Of a stretch of 52,203 nucleotides of DNA, positions 7,935 through 17,374 are shown piece after piece. The position numbers were made by a program, and so were the translations under genes. The stretch comes from Flammeovirga aprica JL-4 (GTDB lineage Bacteria; Bacteroidota; Bacteroidia; Cytophagales; Flammeovirgaceae). Every line of letters begins with the position of its first letter. The first letter of the stretch is position 1. The stretch spans positions 1 to 52,203 of the forward strand of contig NZ_JABANE010000062.1 in NCBI RefSeq assembly GCF_012844305.1. Reading direction: 5' to 3'. The notes beneath the pieces were generated by a model. That model worked only from the letters and a program-made list of their open reading frames with translations, did no database searches and had not been told where the DNA came from.

Positions 7935-9293
7935 ATGAAGATCAGACAGCTCTTTTTTTTAACGATAGCGACATTGCTATTGGCATCCTGTCAAAAAGAA
8001 GACAGTACTATGTACGTGGGTGCACCAAAAGACCTCCGCTATATCGGCATTGGAGAGTACTTTTGTGGTGAGCCATTTACTACAGATCAGCCGTCAGTTT
8101 TTTCCGGTGGAGAAGAAGTGAGATTCTCTCTTATTGATGTAAAATCTGACGATTACAAAGGTGAAAATTTAATTGAAAACTTTAGAATTCATAGCGGAAC
8201 GGGAATTATTACTATTAGAGATTTTAACGACCTCACTGTTGGTCGCTACACAGTAGATGTAGAAGTAAAAAACAGTATGGGAAGCACGACTTTCACAGAT
8301 GTTCTTGATTTTACAGCAGATCAATCGATCCCTCAAGACATCATTTACATGCCCAATATTTATTCATTCTATGGAGATGATTTGGAGGTAGCCACAAGCC
8401 GTCCGAATGTAAAAGGCGGTGGCCCTTACGAATTTACACTTTCTAACTTTTCGGATGTCTTTGCGATTGATACGGAGATTGGTAAAGTAAAATTACAACA
8501 AACTTATCCTATTGGAGAGGATGATATTGAAGTATTTGCATTGGACATTAATGTTGAAAATGCGTTAGGTTCTTTATCTAAAAGAACAGCGGTGATTATT
8601 GAGGTAATCGGTAAAAATGTAGGCCGTCTATTCTACAACGCTATTTCTTTCTTAGGTTCTCCCACTTCTTACGGTTTGCAAAATGCAATCAATACCAACA
8701 CTTATGGTGTAGTAGAAAAGGAAATTGATGGCGAAATGTATTCCACTGAACTAGAAGAGGGAAATAACGGACCAAATTACACAGGTGGTTTATGGAGAAG
8801 AGCATGGTCAGGTGTTGCTTTTGATTTTGAAAACGAAGAAGGTTTTGTTTCAGAGAAAATTGTAAAAGCGTACTGGTCATGGAATCAGGAATCAAGAGCT
8901 GATTTAGTTTCTGATGTAATTGATCTGACAACGGTCAATGAGGAAGCTTATGTAGACGTAACTGGATTCTGGAGATATACAGGTGGTGCTCAAAATGTCA
9001 ACCAACATTTAGGGGTAATGGTTTGTAAAGCTTCTGATTATAACGAAGAGGCACCAGAACAATCGAACTGGTTGTTGCTTGAAAACGATATTTCGGAGCA
9101 TCTAATGATGTATACCACAGCCATTATCAATGAAAAGCAACTAAAAGCAGAAGGAAATCATCAAGTAGCTATTCCAGCTGAATTTTTAGGAGAAGAAATC
9201 AGAGTGGCTTTAAGAGCAGACTTCTTCAATCCTGCCGTTGGTGGTTTAGCAAGAAGATTTTATATCTATCAACTACAAGTAAGAGCAAAATAA
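7935..9293 (+). CDS. Surface glycan-binding lipoprotein (SGBP), upstream of SusC
   Basis: This 452-residue lipoprotein has a signal peptide ending LLLASC, with the acylated Cys at 19. Two tandem cadherin/Ig-like domains follow, each with the pattern F-I-TG-I-I ... G-Y-V-V-N-G (for example FRIHSGTGIITIRD then VGRYTVDVEVKNSMG). The C-terminal half (about 215-452) is a beta-rich domain with many aromatics (GLWRRAWSGVAFDF, KAYWSWNQES, WLLLEND) that could bind sugar. The architecture resembles proteins called surface glycan-binding family/DUF4958. Its place right before SusC, in the same run, supports a role in glycan capture on the cell surface. No catalytic motif is seen. Confidence 0.78.
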   Translation: MKIRQLFFLTIATLLLASCQKEDSTMYVGAPKDLRYIGIGEYFCGEPFTTDQPSVFSGGEEVRFSLIDVKSDDYKGENLIENFRIHSGTGIITIRDFNDLTVGRYTVDVEVKNSMGSTTFTDVLDFTADQSIPQDIIYMPNIYSFYGDDLEVATSRPNVKGGGPYEFTLSNFSDVFAIDTEIGKVKLQQTYPIGEDDIEVFALDINVENALGSLSKRTAVIIEVIGKNVGRLFYNAISFLGSPTSYGLQNAINTNTYGVVEKEIDGEMYSTELEEGNNGPNYTGGLWRRAWSGVAFDFENEEGFVSEKIVKAYWSWNQESRADLVSDVIDLTTVNEEAYVDVTGFWRYTGGAQNVNQHLGVMVCKASDYNEEAPEQSNWLLLENDISEHLMMYTTAIINEKQLKAEGNHQVAIPAEFLGEEIRVALRADFFNPAVGGLARRFYIYQLQVRAK

Positions 9294-9319
9294 TTCAGCA
9301 AACTAAACTTCCTGAAGAA

Positions 9320-12300
9320 ATGAAAGACTTAACTAAAATGAAACTGTCCTTGCTACTAATTGGATGTATATTCTTTTGTACTCCGTTGGTTTATGCACAA
9401 GGAAATTATATAAAAATTAAAGGTACTGTAACGGGTGATGACGAAGAGTCAATCCCTGGTGTGAGTATCAGAATCAAAGGTACACACAACGGTACTGCAA
9501 CAGACTTTGAAGGTAACTACTCTTTGAGAGTAAAACCTGATGCTCGATTATTGGTTTCTTATGTGGGTTATCAGCCACAAGAAATTCCAGTAAATGGCAG
9601 AAAAATCATTGATATCCACTTGTTAGCCGAAGTAGAGGAATTAGACGAACTAGTGGTAGTTGGTTACGGTAAGCAAGACGCGAAAGAGGTATCAGGTTCC
9701 ATCCAATCTATGGTGATGGGTGAGGAAGTGAACTCTATGCCAGCGGCATCATTTGATCAAATGTTACAAGGTCGTATGGCAGGTGTTCAGGTTTCAGCTG
9801 GTGAAGGTGGACCTGGTCAAGCCATGAACTTTGAAATTCGTGGTGCTAACACAATTACAGGTAGTTCGGCTCCATTATATGTAGTGGATGGTTTCCCATT
9901 AGAAGACCCTTCATTGTTTACATTAGACCCCGCTGATATTGACAGAATTGACGTATTGAAAGATGCTTCTGCTACAGCAATTTATGGTTCAAGAGGTTCG
10001 AACGGTGTAATCTTGATCACAACGAAGGCAGGTATGAGTGGTAAGCCAGTCATTACCTTTAATACAAAAGTAGGTGTTTCTCAAATTCCTCAGAACAGAA
10101 GAATGGAAACATTAAACGCACGTGAGTATGTACAATTACAGCACGATTTAGGTGGTGGTGACCCTTGGGGTGAAGTTGGAAACTACACGGATGCGGATAT
10201 GACGAACTGGCAAGATGAGATTTTCACTACTGCTCCTTTCCAAAACTACAATGTATCGATGAGAGGTGGTTCTGACCTTTCTAAATTCTTCGGTTCAGTA
10301 GGTTATATCAACCAAGCAGGTACATTGATGAACACTGGTTTTGAGCGTATCAACGGTCGTTTCAAACTAGATCAGAAATTAGGTAAGAGAGTAAATATGA
10401 GTATGAACGTGAACTACGCTCATACGGAACATAAAGGACAGAAGACTTCTACAGCAAGTGTATCGGCCATTAAATCAGCTATCATGTTTAGACCAATGAC
10501 GCCAAAGAACGGTGATTTGGATGATGATGATGAATTAAGTGCAGGTTTCTATCCTCCAACACAGACACTAGAAAATACAGATCGTTCGGAGATCTCAGAC
10601 GTAATGCAAGCCAATATTAACTTTGATGTTGAGCTCGCAAAGGGTTTGAAATTCCGTTCACAGTTAGGTTACCAAATCAACTACACGCAGGTAAAAACGT
10701 TCTTTAGAGAAGGAACCAACCAAGCGGATAGAGGTAGTGACGGTATCAATGGTCATGTCTCACAGATTAGAGCACAAAACTATATCAACGAGAATACATT
10801 ATCATATGATTGGTCGAAAAACGGTCATAAGATCAATGCACTGACAGGTATCACATTCCAAAGCAGTAACAGATACAGATTCCAAGCTACAGCAATTCAA
10901 TTCCCATTGGATGATCTTGGATGGGGGAACATCGGTTTAGGTAACGTAGCGAAGATGCCATCTTCGGCACAAACAGGACAAAACTTAATGTCAGGTTTAG
11001 GGCGTATCAACTATGCTTACAAAGGAAAATATATCCTTACAGCTTCAGTAAGAGCGGATGGTTCATCAAGATTTAAAGAAGGGAACCGCTTTGGTATTTT
11101 CCCATCGGTTTCAGCGGCATGGAGAGCAGGTGACGAAGACTTTATTCAAAATTGGGACGTATTTTCAGACCTTAAATTTAAAGCAGGTTTAGGTACTACT
11201 GGTAACAACAGAGTAGGTGATTTCGACTTTATCCCTACCATGGCTGTAGGTCCAGGATACTACTTCGGAGGACATTATCACTCAGCATTCTACCAAGAAA
11301 AATTAGCCAATACAGACTTGAAGTGGGAAACTACTCAACAGTTCAACGTTGGTGCTGAAATGGGCTTCTTGAACAACCGTTTATTAGTGGATGTTGAATA
11401 CTATTACAACTTAACAGACAACCTTCTTTTCGATGCAAAAGTGGCTCCATCAACAGGTTATACGCAAGTAAAACAAAACATTGGTGCGGTAGTCAACAGA
11501 GGTGTAGAATTGAGTATCAATACGGTGAACGTACAGACGAAAAACTTCAAGTGGACGTCGAACTTCAACATTTCATTTAATGACAACGAAATCAAAAACT
11601 TATCTTACGGTGAGGATTTCAGATTATATGATCCAAGCGTAGGCGGTATGTTTGCGGGTGAATTGTACTACGGTCTTTTCGTAGGAATGCCAATGACGCA
11701 GATGTACGGTTACCGTTATGATGGTATCTATCAGATGGATGATTTTGTTAGAAACTCAAATGGTGAGTTAGTATTGAAAGATGGAGTTCCTGGTTTCGAT
11801 TCACAAACAGGACAAGTAAGACCGGGTATGCCGAAATACAGAGACGTAAACGGTGATGGTGTAATTGATGAAAATGACAAAGAAATCATCGGTAACCCTA
11901 ACCCAAGACACTTCGGTGGTTTTACCAACAACTTCACCTATAAAAACTGGGACTTAAGTATCCTTTTAACTTGGTCAGTAGGTCAAGATGTATTCAATGG
12001 TAACATGGCTGATTTTGGTGTAGTAGGTAACCAAAGAGGTAGAAACTACCTGAAAGATGTAGGTGACCGTTGGACATTGAATAACCCTGTCGGTGATGGC
12101 GTTTGGGGTGCTCCAGGTCCAGGACAAGAATATACTTATCAGCAAGTGTACGGTGGTCATCAGATGAGTGATTACTTTATTGAAGATGCTTCTTTCTTAA
12201 GAATCAAGAACATCACATTGGGTTACACATTTGAACCGCAAAAACTGAAAAAGCTGAGAATCGATAGAATGAGAGTATACGCTTCAGTAGACAACCTTTG

Positions 12301-12430
12301 GGTATTTACAAACTACTCGGGTTATGATCCTGAAGTATCTGTCAGAAATCAAGCGATGTACAGAGGTATTGATTACTCATCGTACCCAGCATCACAATCA
12401 TTTATTGCAGGTTTCCAAGTTTCTTTCTAA
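9320..12430 (+). CDS. SusC/RagA-type TonB-dependent glycan transporter
   Basis: This 1036-residue outer-membrane protein has a signal peptide cut near LVYAQG. The order is: carboxypeptidase-regulatory-like domain (about 30-105, KIKGTVTGDDEESIPGVSIR ... GNYSLRV), TonB-box-like segment ELDELVVVGYG, plug domain with YVVDGFPLEDPSLF and DRIDVLKDASATAIYGSRG, then a 22-strand barrel ending in a terminal Phe (IAGFQVSF), as expected for BAM-inserted barrels. It imports oligosaccharides with its SusD partner, 11 bases downstream. There is no N-terminal anti-sigma interaction (STN) domain, so it is probably not itself a signalling transducer. Start ATG 9320; an internal ATG at 9338 is possible. Confidence 0.97.
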   Translation: MKDLTKMKLSLLLIGCIFFCTPLVYAQGNYIKIKGTVTGDDEESIPGVSIRIKGTHNGTATDFEGNYSLRVKPDARLLVSYVGYQPQEIPVNGRKIIDIHLLAEVEELDELVVVGYGKQDAKEVSGSIQSMVMGEEVNSMPAASFDQMLQGRMAGVQVSAGEGGPGQAMNFEIRGANTITGSSAPLYVVDGFPLEDPSLFTLDPADIDRIDVLKDASATAIYGSRGSNGVILITTKAGMSGKPVITFNTKVGVSQIPQNRRMETLNAREYVQLQHDLGGGDPWGEVGNYTDADMTNWQDEIFTTAPFQNYNVSMRGGSDLSKFFGSVGYINQAGTLMNTGFERINGRFKLDQKLGKRVNMSMNVNYAHTEHKGQKTSTASVSAIKSAIMFRPMTPKNGDLDDDDELSAGFYPPTQTLENTDRSEISDVMQANINFDVELAKGLKFRSQLGYQINYTQVKTFFREGTNQADRGSDGINGHVSQIRAQNYINENTLSYDWSKNGHKINALTGITFQSSNRYRFQATAIQFPLDDLGWGNIGLGNVAKMPSSAQTGQNLMSGLGRINYAYKGKYILTASVRADGSSRFKEGNRFGIFPSVSAAWRAGDEDFIQNWDVFSDLKFKAGLGTTGNNRVGDFDFIPTMAVGPGYYFGGHYHSAFYQEKLANTDLKWETTQQFNVGAEMGFLNNRLLVDVEYYYNLTDNLLFDAKVAPSTGYTQVKQNIGAVVNRGVELSINTVNVQTKNFKWTSNFNISFNDNEIKNLSYGEDFRLYDPSVGGMFAGELYYGLFVGMPMTQMYGYRYDGIYQMDDFVRNSNGELVLKDGVPGFDSQTGQVRPGMPKYRDVNGDGVIDENDKEIIGNPNPRHFGGFTNNFTYKNWDLSILLTWSVGQDVFNGNMADFGVVGNQRGRNYLKDVGDRWTLNNPVGDGVWGAPGPGQEYTYQQVYGGHQMSDYFIEDASFLRIKNITLGYTFEPQKLKKLRIDRMRVYASVDNLWVFTNYSGYDPEVSVRNQAMYRGIDYSSYPASQSFIAGFQVSF

Positions 12431-12441
12431 TAGCTACAACC

Positions 12442-14058
12442 ATGAAAAATAATTTATTAATACTTATAGCCTTGTTCATTTCGTCTTGTTCTTTCCTGGA
12501 GATGGAACCAAAAGATGAAATCAGTAGAGATGATTATTATAAAAACGACAAACAAGTTTACCTCGCACTATCAGGTGCTTATGGATCATTAAGAGATATC
12601 TACGATCAAGATTTCTCGATCTGGTTCAATGTGGGAACGGATGAAATGTTGTACAGAAGATCTTTATTCAACCATGAATTGACAAAGATGTCTTACAATG
12701 AATCAGACGTTGATTTGAACCGTATCTGGACAAGAAGTTACAGAGGTGTAAACAGAGTCAATGACTTGATTCAAAACTTAAGTGAAAGAGATACTATTGA
12801 GAATTTATCAAGAGCCGATCATGATTTAATGATTGGTGAAGGTCTGACGTTGAGAGCGTTATACTACTTTAACTTGGTAAGAGTATGGGAGCACATTCCA
12901 TTAAGATTGGATCACTTTACGGATATTGACGGTAACTTGGATATGTTGAATTTACCCAACACGCCAGCTCCAAAAGTATACAATCAGATCATTGAGGATT
13001 TGGACAAAGCCATTACACTTTTAAATGACCGTCCAAAAGAATACGGAAGAGTAAGTAAGCAGATTGCACACGGTTTGGCCGCGCGTGTTTACTTGACAAT
13101 GGCAGGAGCAAGAATCCAAGGTGGAGATATTGGTCGTGATGTTTGTCTTCAAAAAGTAATCGAGCATACGAATGCAGTAACAGAATTTGGTTACCACTCA
13201 CTTTTACCCGATTACAAAGAGGTTTTCATGAACCAGATTCAAGGTATTCGTAGAGATGTAGAAGTAATGTGGGAAGTTGACTTTACGGTAACTGAAGGTC
13301 GTGATTTAGGAGGTAGAATTGGAAACTTCAATGGTGTTCAAATTCAGCTGACTACAGGTACAATGCCATTCAGTATTGGTCACGCTTATATCACGCCATC
13401 AATGCACAAAAGCACTTACGGAGCAGATGATACACGTTATGAGTGGAACTGCGCCAACTTCAGTTTCAATTACAGAAACGATGAATTTGTAGTAACAAAC
13501 ATTGGCAATGAATTACGTTGGTATCCTGGTAAATGGAGAAGATTAGACAGAGGTAGAGACCATAACGGTGAGCTAGACGGAACGGTAGAAACATTAGAAA
13601 ACGGTGTGATTATCAAGGATAGAACATCGATTAATTTCCCAATCTTACGTTTCAGTGATATCCTATTGATGCGTGCAGAAGCAAGCTACTTATTGTACGG
13701 CGCAGGTGGACAAGCTACGGCAGATATTGAAGCGGTTCGTGCACGTGCCAATGCAGGTTCATTAAGCCAAGGTTTGAGTGATGCCAATCAAGACTTTATG
13801 AAGTTGATTCAAGAAGAGCGTAAAAGAGAGTTGTGTTTTGAAGGACATAGACGTTTTGACCTAGTGCGTTGGGGAATTTTAGAAGAGACAATGCAGGAGG
13901 TAAGTAGAAACGTGAGATCCAATAAAGATTTCCGTCCAGACAACGAGGAGCACTTGGCTTTCCCTGGTGAAAGATGTGAAGAGAAGCACGTAGTTTTCCC
14001 TATTCCAACGGAAGAATTACAATTGAATTACAACATCAAACAACACCCTCTTTGGTAA
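12442..14058 (+). CDS. SusD/RagB-family glycan-binding lipoprotein
   Basis: This 538-residue lipoprotein has a lipobox ending LFISSC. It shows SusD hallmarks: FLEMEPKDEISRDDYYKND near the N-terminus, GEGLTLRALYYFNLVRVW (TPR helices) and the C-terminal RKRELCFEGHRRFDLVRWG with the family ending in YNIKQHPLW. It caps the SusC barrel and selects the glycan. Its spacing of 11 bases from SusC and 18 bases to the next gene places all in one transcript. The specificity cannot be read from sequence; the neighbours suggest a sulfated beta-glucan. Confidence 0.97.
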   Translation: MKNNLLILIALFISSCSFLEMEPKDEISRDDYYKNDKQVYLALSGAYGSLRDIYDQDFSIWFNVGTDEMLYRRSLFNHELTKMSYNESDVDLNRIWTRSYRGVNRVNDLIQNLSERDTIENLSRADHDLMIGEGLTLRALYYFNLVRVWEHIPLRLDHFTDIDGNLDMLNLPNTPAPKVYNQIIEDLDKAITLLNDRPKEYGRVSKQIAHGLAARVYLTMAGARIQGGDIGRDVCLQKVIEHTNAVTEFGYHSLLPDYKEVFMNQIQGIRRDVEVMWEVDFTVTEGRDLGGRIGNFNGVQIQLTTGTMPFSIGHAYITPSMHKSTYGADDTRYEWNCANFSFNYRNDEFVVTNIGNELRWYPGKWRRLDRGRDHNGELDGTVETLENGVIIKDRTSINFPILRFSDILLMRAEASYLLYGAGGQATADIEAVRARANAGSLSQGLSDANQDFMKLIQEERKRELCFEGHRRFDLVRWGILEETMQEVSRNVRSNKDFRPDNEEHLAFPGERCEEKHVVFPIPTEELQLNYNIKQHPLW

Positions 14059-14076
14059 TCTATAAATCTTAGAATC

Positions 14077-15417
14077 ATGAAAAAATTAATATATATCGTT
14101 TTCGCATTCATCATCACAAGTTGCCTTACCAACCATGAAGTGGACTTTGATGTGCCGAATGTCGCTCCAGAAAACCTATTATATCACAGAAATGACCTCA
14201 CCGTAGCACACAACAGAAGTGTACAAGGTGATGCTCCAGAAGTGATTTCTCAAGGAACGCCTACTTTTGATATTGAAAGTGTGGCATGGTTTGAGGATTC
14301 TGTAAGAATCGATGTTTCAGATGAATTGAATCCTTTTACCATTGATATTGAAACTGGTCAATTATCATTAGAACCTACAGATGAAACGGCTCTAGGGAAA
14401 TACCATGTAAATGTCATGGCTTCTAATGAATATGGAACATCTACTTTTGAAGATGCTTTCAGAGTAATGTTAGTAGACAAACGCCCTGAACTTTCTTTAG
14501 AGACAAAGAAAGATTCCATCATCATTTTTATGGATGAAGCAGGTACTCCACTTACTACTCAATTGGAAAGTATCAGCGTGATGGCAGAAGGCGTATTTAT
14601 GTCAGATATCAATGTCACAACATCACCAGCATTGCCTTCTGCAACTACAATTACGGTTGATGCAAATGGCCGATTCAATATTAGAGGAAACCTAGAAGAA
14701 GTTGATTATGAAATCACAATCAGTGCTGAAAACGAATACGGTGCATCTGAAAATAACCCTTCATTCACATTATACACGAAAACGCTAAAAATTGTAGAGC
14801 GTGATATGTTTGTAATGAATATTGAAGAAGGTTTAAAGCCAGATAATCAAGATGAATTCATTTTTGCAGGCATGGATTTCATGAAGATTGAAGGTCCAGA
14901 ATTGCCAAGTGGTCAGACATGGTGGAACATTGCTATTGATAGAAACAACCACCCTGATGCAGATCGTAAAGAGAACTTCATTACAAGAAACTATGCTAGA
15001 AATTACGACGGAATTTCGACAGCAAAACACATGATTGTATCGCCTTCATTATCAACAGAAGGTATGGAAGTAATGACCGTTGACATCGGAGCAATGTTCA
15101 ATAACATCACCGGTGTCGGAGGAGAGCAAAGAATTGAAGCAAGAGTAGTGAGCGAAAGTGCTTACCAAGAAGCTTTAACTTCAGGAAACATCAACAACGT
15201 TTACGAAAACTGGACATTAGCATTTAACTCTGCTGATTTCCAAACGGACGAAAAGAAATTATTTATCCATAATTCTTCAGAACACAGTAACCTTTTCGAA
15301 GGAGAAGATCTTAGAGTAGTCGTAGTACTAGTTCACGGATTGACTTCAGCAGTCAACAGAGGTTTTATGGGAATTGATGAATTAGAGATCAAAGGAAGAT
15401 TTTTAGAAATCGATTAG
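14077..15417 (+). CDS. Surface glycan-binding lipoprotein (SGBP), downstream of SusD
   Basis: This 446-residue lipoprotein has a lipobox FIITSC. Like the protein upstream of SusC it has two cadherin/Ig-like domains (PFTIDIETGQLSLEP ... GKYHVNVMASNEYG, and FNIRGNLEEVDYEITISAEN) and a beta-sandwich C-terminal domain with aromatic residues (PSGQTWWNIAIDR). The two proteins look like distant paralogues in architecture rather than recent duplicates. This is the usual SusE position, so a role in surface glycan binding is likely. The gene ends before a strong terminator at 15433, which closes the SusCD transcript. Confidence 0.75.
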   Translation: MKKLIYIVFAFIITSCLTNHEVDFDVPNVAPENLLYHRNDLTVAHNRSVQGDAPEVISQGTPTFDIESVAWFEDSVRIDVSDELNPFTIDIETGQLSLEPTDETALGKYHVNVMASNEYGTSTFEDAFRVMLVDKRPELSLETKKDSIIIFMDEAGTPLTTQLESISVMAEGVFMSDINVTTSPALPSATTITVDANGRFNIRGNLEEVDYEITISAENEYGASENNPSFTLYTKTLKIVERDMFVMNIEEGLKPDNQDEFIFAGMDFMKIEGPELPSGQTWWNIAIDRNNHPDADRKENFITRNYARNYDGISTAKHMIVSPSLSTEGMEVMTVDIGAMFNNITGVGGEQRIEARVVSESAYQEALTSGNINNVYENWTLAFNSADFQTDEKKLFIHNSSEHSNLFEGEDLRVVVVLVHGLTSAVNRGFMGIDELEIKGRFLEID

Positions 15418-15432
15418 TGTAGTTTATTTATT

Positions 15433-15464
15433 CAGGTCCCTAGATGAAATAGGGGCCTGTTTTT
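15433..15464 (+). terminator. Rho-independent terminator after the SusCD block
   Basis: CAGGTCCCTA and TAGGGGCCTG pair around a GATGAAA loop, followed by TTTTT. It lies 15 bases after the stop of the second glycan-binding lipoprotein. Confidence 0.85.
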
Positions 15465-15492
15465 ACATATTACATAATCGACCATCAAGCAA

Positions 15493-15512
15493 CCCACGAC
15501 TGAAGTCATGGG
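15493..15512. repeat. Solo REP-like palindrome (H4 type)
   Basis: CCCACGACTGAAGTCATGGG, an almost perfect palindrome of the same type as hairpin H4 of the 139-bp repeat, stands alone 60 bases upstream of copy 2. Confidence 0.6.
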
Positions 15513-15575
15513 CTTTTGGGAAGCTATCCCGGTTTTCATCTAGCATCATAAATCATAGGAATAATAGAGATGTTT

Positions 15576-15714
15576 CGTACACCATAGTTAAAACTATGGG
15601 TAGATAATAAGGCAATCTTATCAAGACTGAAGTCTTGAAGATTGAAAACGAAGGCAACACTTCAGTGTTGGTGGAGTCAGTATCACCAGCCCATGACTTC
15701 AGTCATGGTGCACG
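15576..15714 (+). repeat. 139-bp four-hairpin repeat, copy 2
   Basis: Same order and exactly the same length as copy 1: H1 at 15582-15599, H2 CAAGACTGAAGTCTTG at 15622-15637, H3 CAACACTTCAGTGTTG at 15655-15670, H4 CCATGACTTCAGTCATGG at 15691-15708, closed by CGTACACC and GGTGCACG. The outer stem around H2 is CAATCTT/AAGATTG, different from TGAACCT/AGGTTCA in copy 1 but still fully paired, that is, covarying. It lies in the leader of the next sulfatase, and open reading frame runs through it, but the true start is downstream at 15785. Confidence 0.88.
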
Positions 15715-15784
15715 TCATAAGCCTATAAATAAAAGTTTGCACAATAAAAGCCACCTCTTCACTCTCACAATAGATACAATAATT

Positions 15785-17185
15785 ATGAAAAAGTCGATTT
15801 TACTAAGTTTTATATTACTGAGCATATTACAATTTGCAGAAGCCAAAACACCACCTAATGTTGTCTTGATTTTTGTTGACGATATGGGTTGGGGAGATGT
15901 AGGGTATCATGGAGTAAATACAATCCATACACTTCAAATTGATCAGCTGGCAAACGAAGGAGTTTACTTCTCACAAGGTTATGTCACTGCTTCAATTTGT
16001 GGGCCTTCAAGAGCTGGATTGATCACTGGAAAATACCAACAGCGTTTTGGGTGTTTCGGTAATAGTAAGCATGGAATACCAAACGAAGAAAAACTACTTT
16101 TCCATTATTTAAAAGAACAAGGGTACCAAACAGCTTCCATTGGGAAGTGGCACCTTGGAGAGGGAGAAGGAAGATTAATGCCCAACGAACGTGGAGTAGA
16201 TTACTTCTATGGTTTTTTAGGAGGATCACATGATTATACAAAATCAGCAAAAGATGAAAATGTAAAAAGAAGTTTGCTGAAACCCATCTATGAAAATGGA
16301 GAAATACAACCTCCAATTCAAAATGACAATGGGTATTTAACAGACTTATTTACAGAAAAGGCTATTTCTTTTATCGATAAAAATAAAGAAAATCCTTTCT
16401 GCCTTTATTTAGCTTACAATGCGGTGCACCACCCTTGGCAAGTGCCTCAAAAATATGTAGATGCTTTGGATCATCTTGAAGTAGGAGAGGAAAGAAAACA
16501 TTTTGCAGGAATGGTCTATGCTATGGATGTGGGAATTGGTCAGATTCGTGAAGCACTGAAAGAAAATGGCATCGACGATAATACCATCATATTTTTCATC
16601 AGTGATAATGGAACTCCCGCAGGTCAAGGTTTTAAAGAACCAAGACGTAAGAAAAGAGGAGAAACAACCATGTCTTCACCAGGACCTTTTAATGGATTCA
16701 AAGGATCTACTTATGAAGGAGGTATCCGAATTCCTTTTATCGCGCATTATCCAAAACATTTTCCAGCAAATAAACATTCTGAAGTTCCTGTAATCTCTTT
16801 GGATGTATTGCCTACCATCTTAAACCAGATTGGTAAAGGTTTAGGAAGTGATGATTTAGAAGGGAAAGACCTTTTGGAATTAATTGAAGAGGAAGAAGAA
16901 AGACCATTATTTTGGGCTAGAGATGGAGATATCGCGGTACGATATCAAGACTGGAAATTATCCATCAATAATAAACAAGGTAGTGGAGATGTAGAGTTGT
17001 ATGATTTGAAAAATGATCCGGGCGAATGGAAGGATATTGCATCTAGTAATCCAGAAAAAGTGAAGCAGTTATTGCACTTTTTTCAAGAGTGGGATCAAAA
17101 GAATACAAAAGTCACAAACCATAACGGTTTAACTCCAAAATACAGAGCAAAAATCGAAAAGTATTTGGAAGAGTTAGGAAGATAA
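15785..17185 (+). CDS. S1 family sulfatase, secreted
   Basis: This 466-residue protein starts at ATG 15785 (MKKSILLSF), giving a proper signal peptide cut after QFAEA; the in-frame extension upstream is only the repeat read through. Motifs: VLIFVDDMGWGDVGYHG (Asp32/Asp33), CGPSRAGLITGKYQQRFG (formylglycine Cys72), GKWHLGEG, and IFFISDNGTPAG. The KYQQRFG extension is typical of arylsulfatase-like S1 enzymes related to the one at 19326. It contains a lysine/arginine-rich loop (KEPRRKKRGE) near the active site, possibly for anionic substrate binding. Subfamily and sulfate position are not assigned. It probably has its own promoter after terminator 15433. Confidence 0.93.
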   Translation: MKKSILLSFILLSILQFAEAKTPPNVVLIFVDDMGWGDVGYHGVNTIHTLQIDQLANEGVYFSQGYVTASICGPSRAGLITGKYQQRFGCFGNSKHGIPNEEKLLFHYLKEQGYQTASIGKWHLGEGEGRLMPNERGVDYFYGFLGGSHDYTKSAKDENVKRSLLKPIYENGEIQPPIQNDNGYLTDLFTEKAISFIDKNKENPFCLYLAYNAVHHPWQVPQKYVDALDHLEVGEERKHFAGMVYAMDVGIGQIREALKENGIDDNTIIFFISDNGTPAGQGFKEPRRKKRGETTMSSPGPFNGFKGSTYEGGIRIPFIAHYPKHFPANKHSEVPVISLDVLPTILNQIGKGLGSDDLEGKDLLELIEEEEERPLFWARDGDIAVRYQDWKLSINNKQGSGDVELYDLKNDPGEWKDIASSNPEKVKQLLHFFQEWDQKNTKVTNHNGLTPKYRAKIEKYLEELGR

Positions 17186-17196
17186 AATACATATTT

Positions 17197-17226
17197 CAAG
17201 TGTTGAGTTTATTGGCTTAACACTTG
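17197..17226 (+). other. Hairpin after sulfatase gene
   Basis: CAAGTGTTGAG pairs with CTTAACACTTG (one mismatch) around an 8-nt loop, 11 bases after the sulfatase stop. No U-tract follows, so termination is uncertain; mRNA end protection is an alternative. Related CAAGTG/CACTTG arms occur at 5403-5434. Confidence 0.45.
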
Positions 17227-17309
17227 CGATATGGAGATCAGAAATCATACCTAAACACTTCCTAATAATTGAACTAAATTCGATAAAAAATTTCTATTTT
17301 TATACTATA

Positions 17310-17355
17310 AGAACATGTTTGAGTTTTCATTAAAATGAGGCCTCAAACATGTGCT
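17310..17355. repeat. Inverted repeat upstream of the 7TM sensor (TIR-like left end)
   Basis: The arms AGAACATGTTTGAG (17310-17323) and CTCAAACATGTGCT (17342-17355) are 13/14 complementary, with the shorter TCATT/AATGA pair between them. The outer arm also matches, inverted, the sequence after the gene: TAAGAACATGTTT here and TAAGAGCATGTTT read on the other strand at 19308-19296. The gene is thus enclosed by imperfect terminal inverted repeats about 2.0 kb apart. No clear target duplication is seen. It may be an insertion-element end, an autoregulatory site, or both. Confidence 0.6.
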
Positions 17356-17374
17356 AAGAACTGAAACTACTTTC

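Noticed and set aside
15635..15784. N-terminal extension of the sulfatase by 50 residues
   Set aside because: It is the 139-bp repeat read through; the ATG at 15785 gives a normal signal peptide.
17351..17374. GTG start for the 7TM sensor
   Set aside because: It lies inside the inverted repeat and would put eight residues before a well-formed signal peptide.
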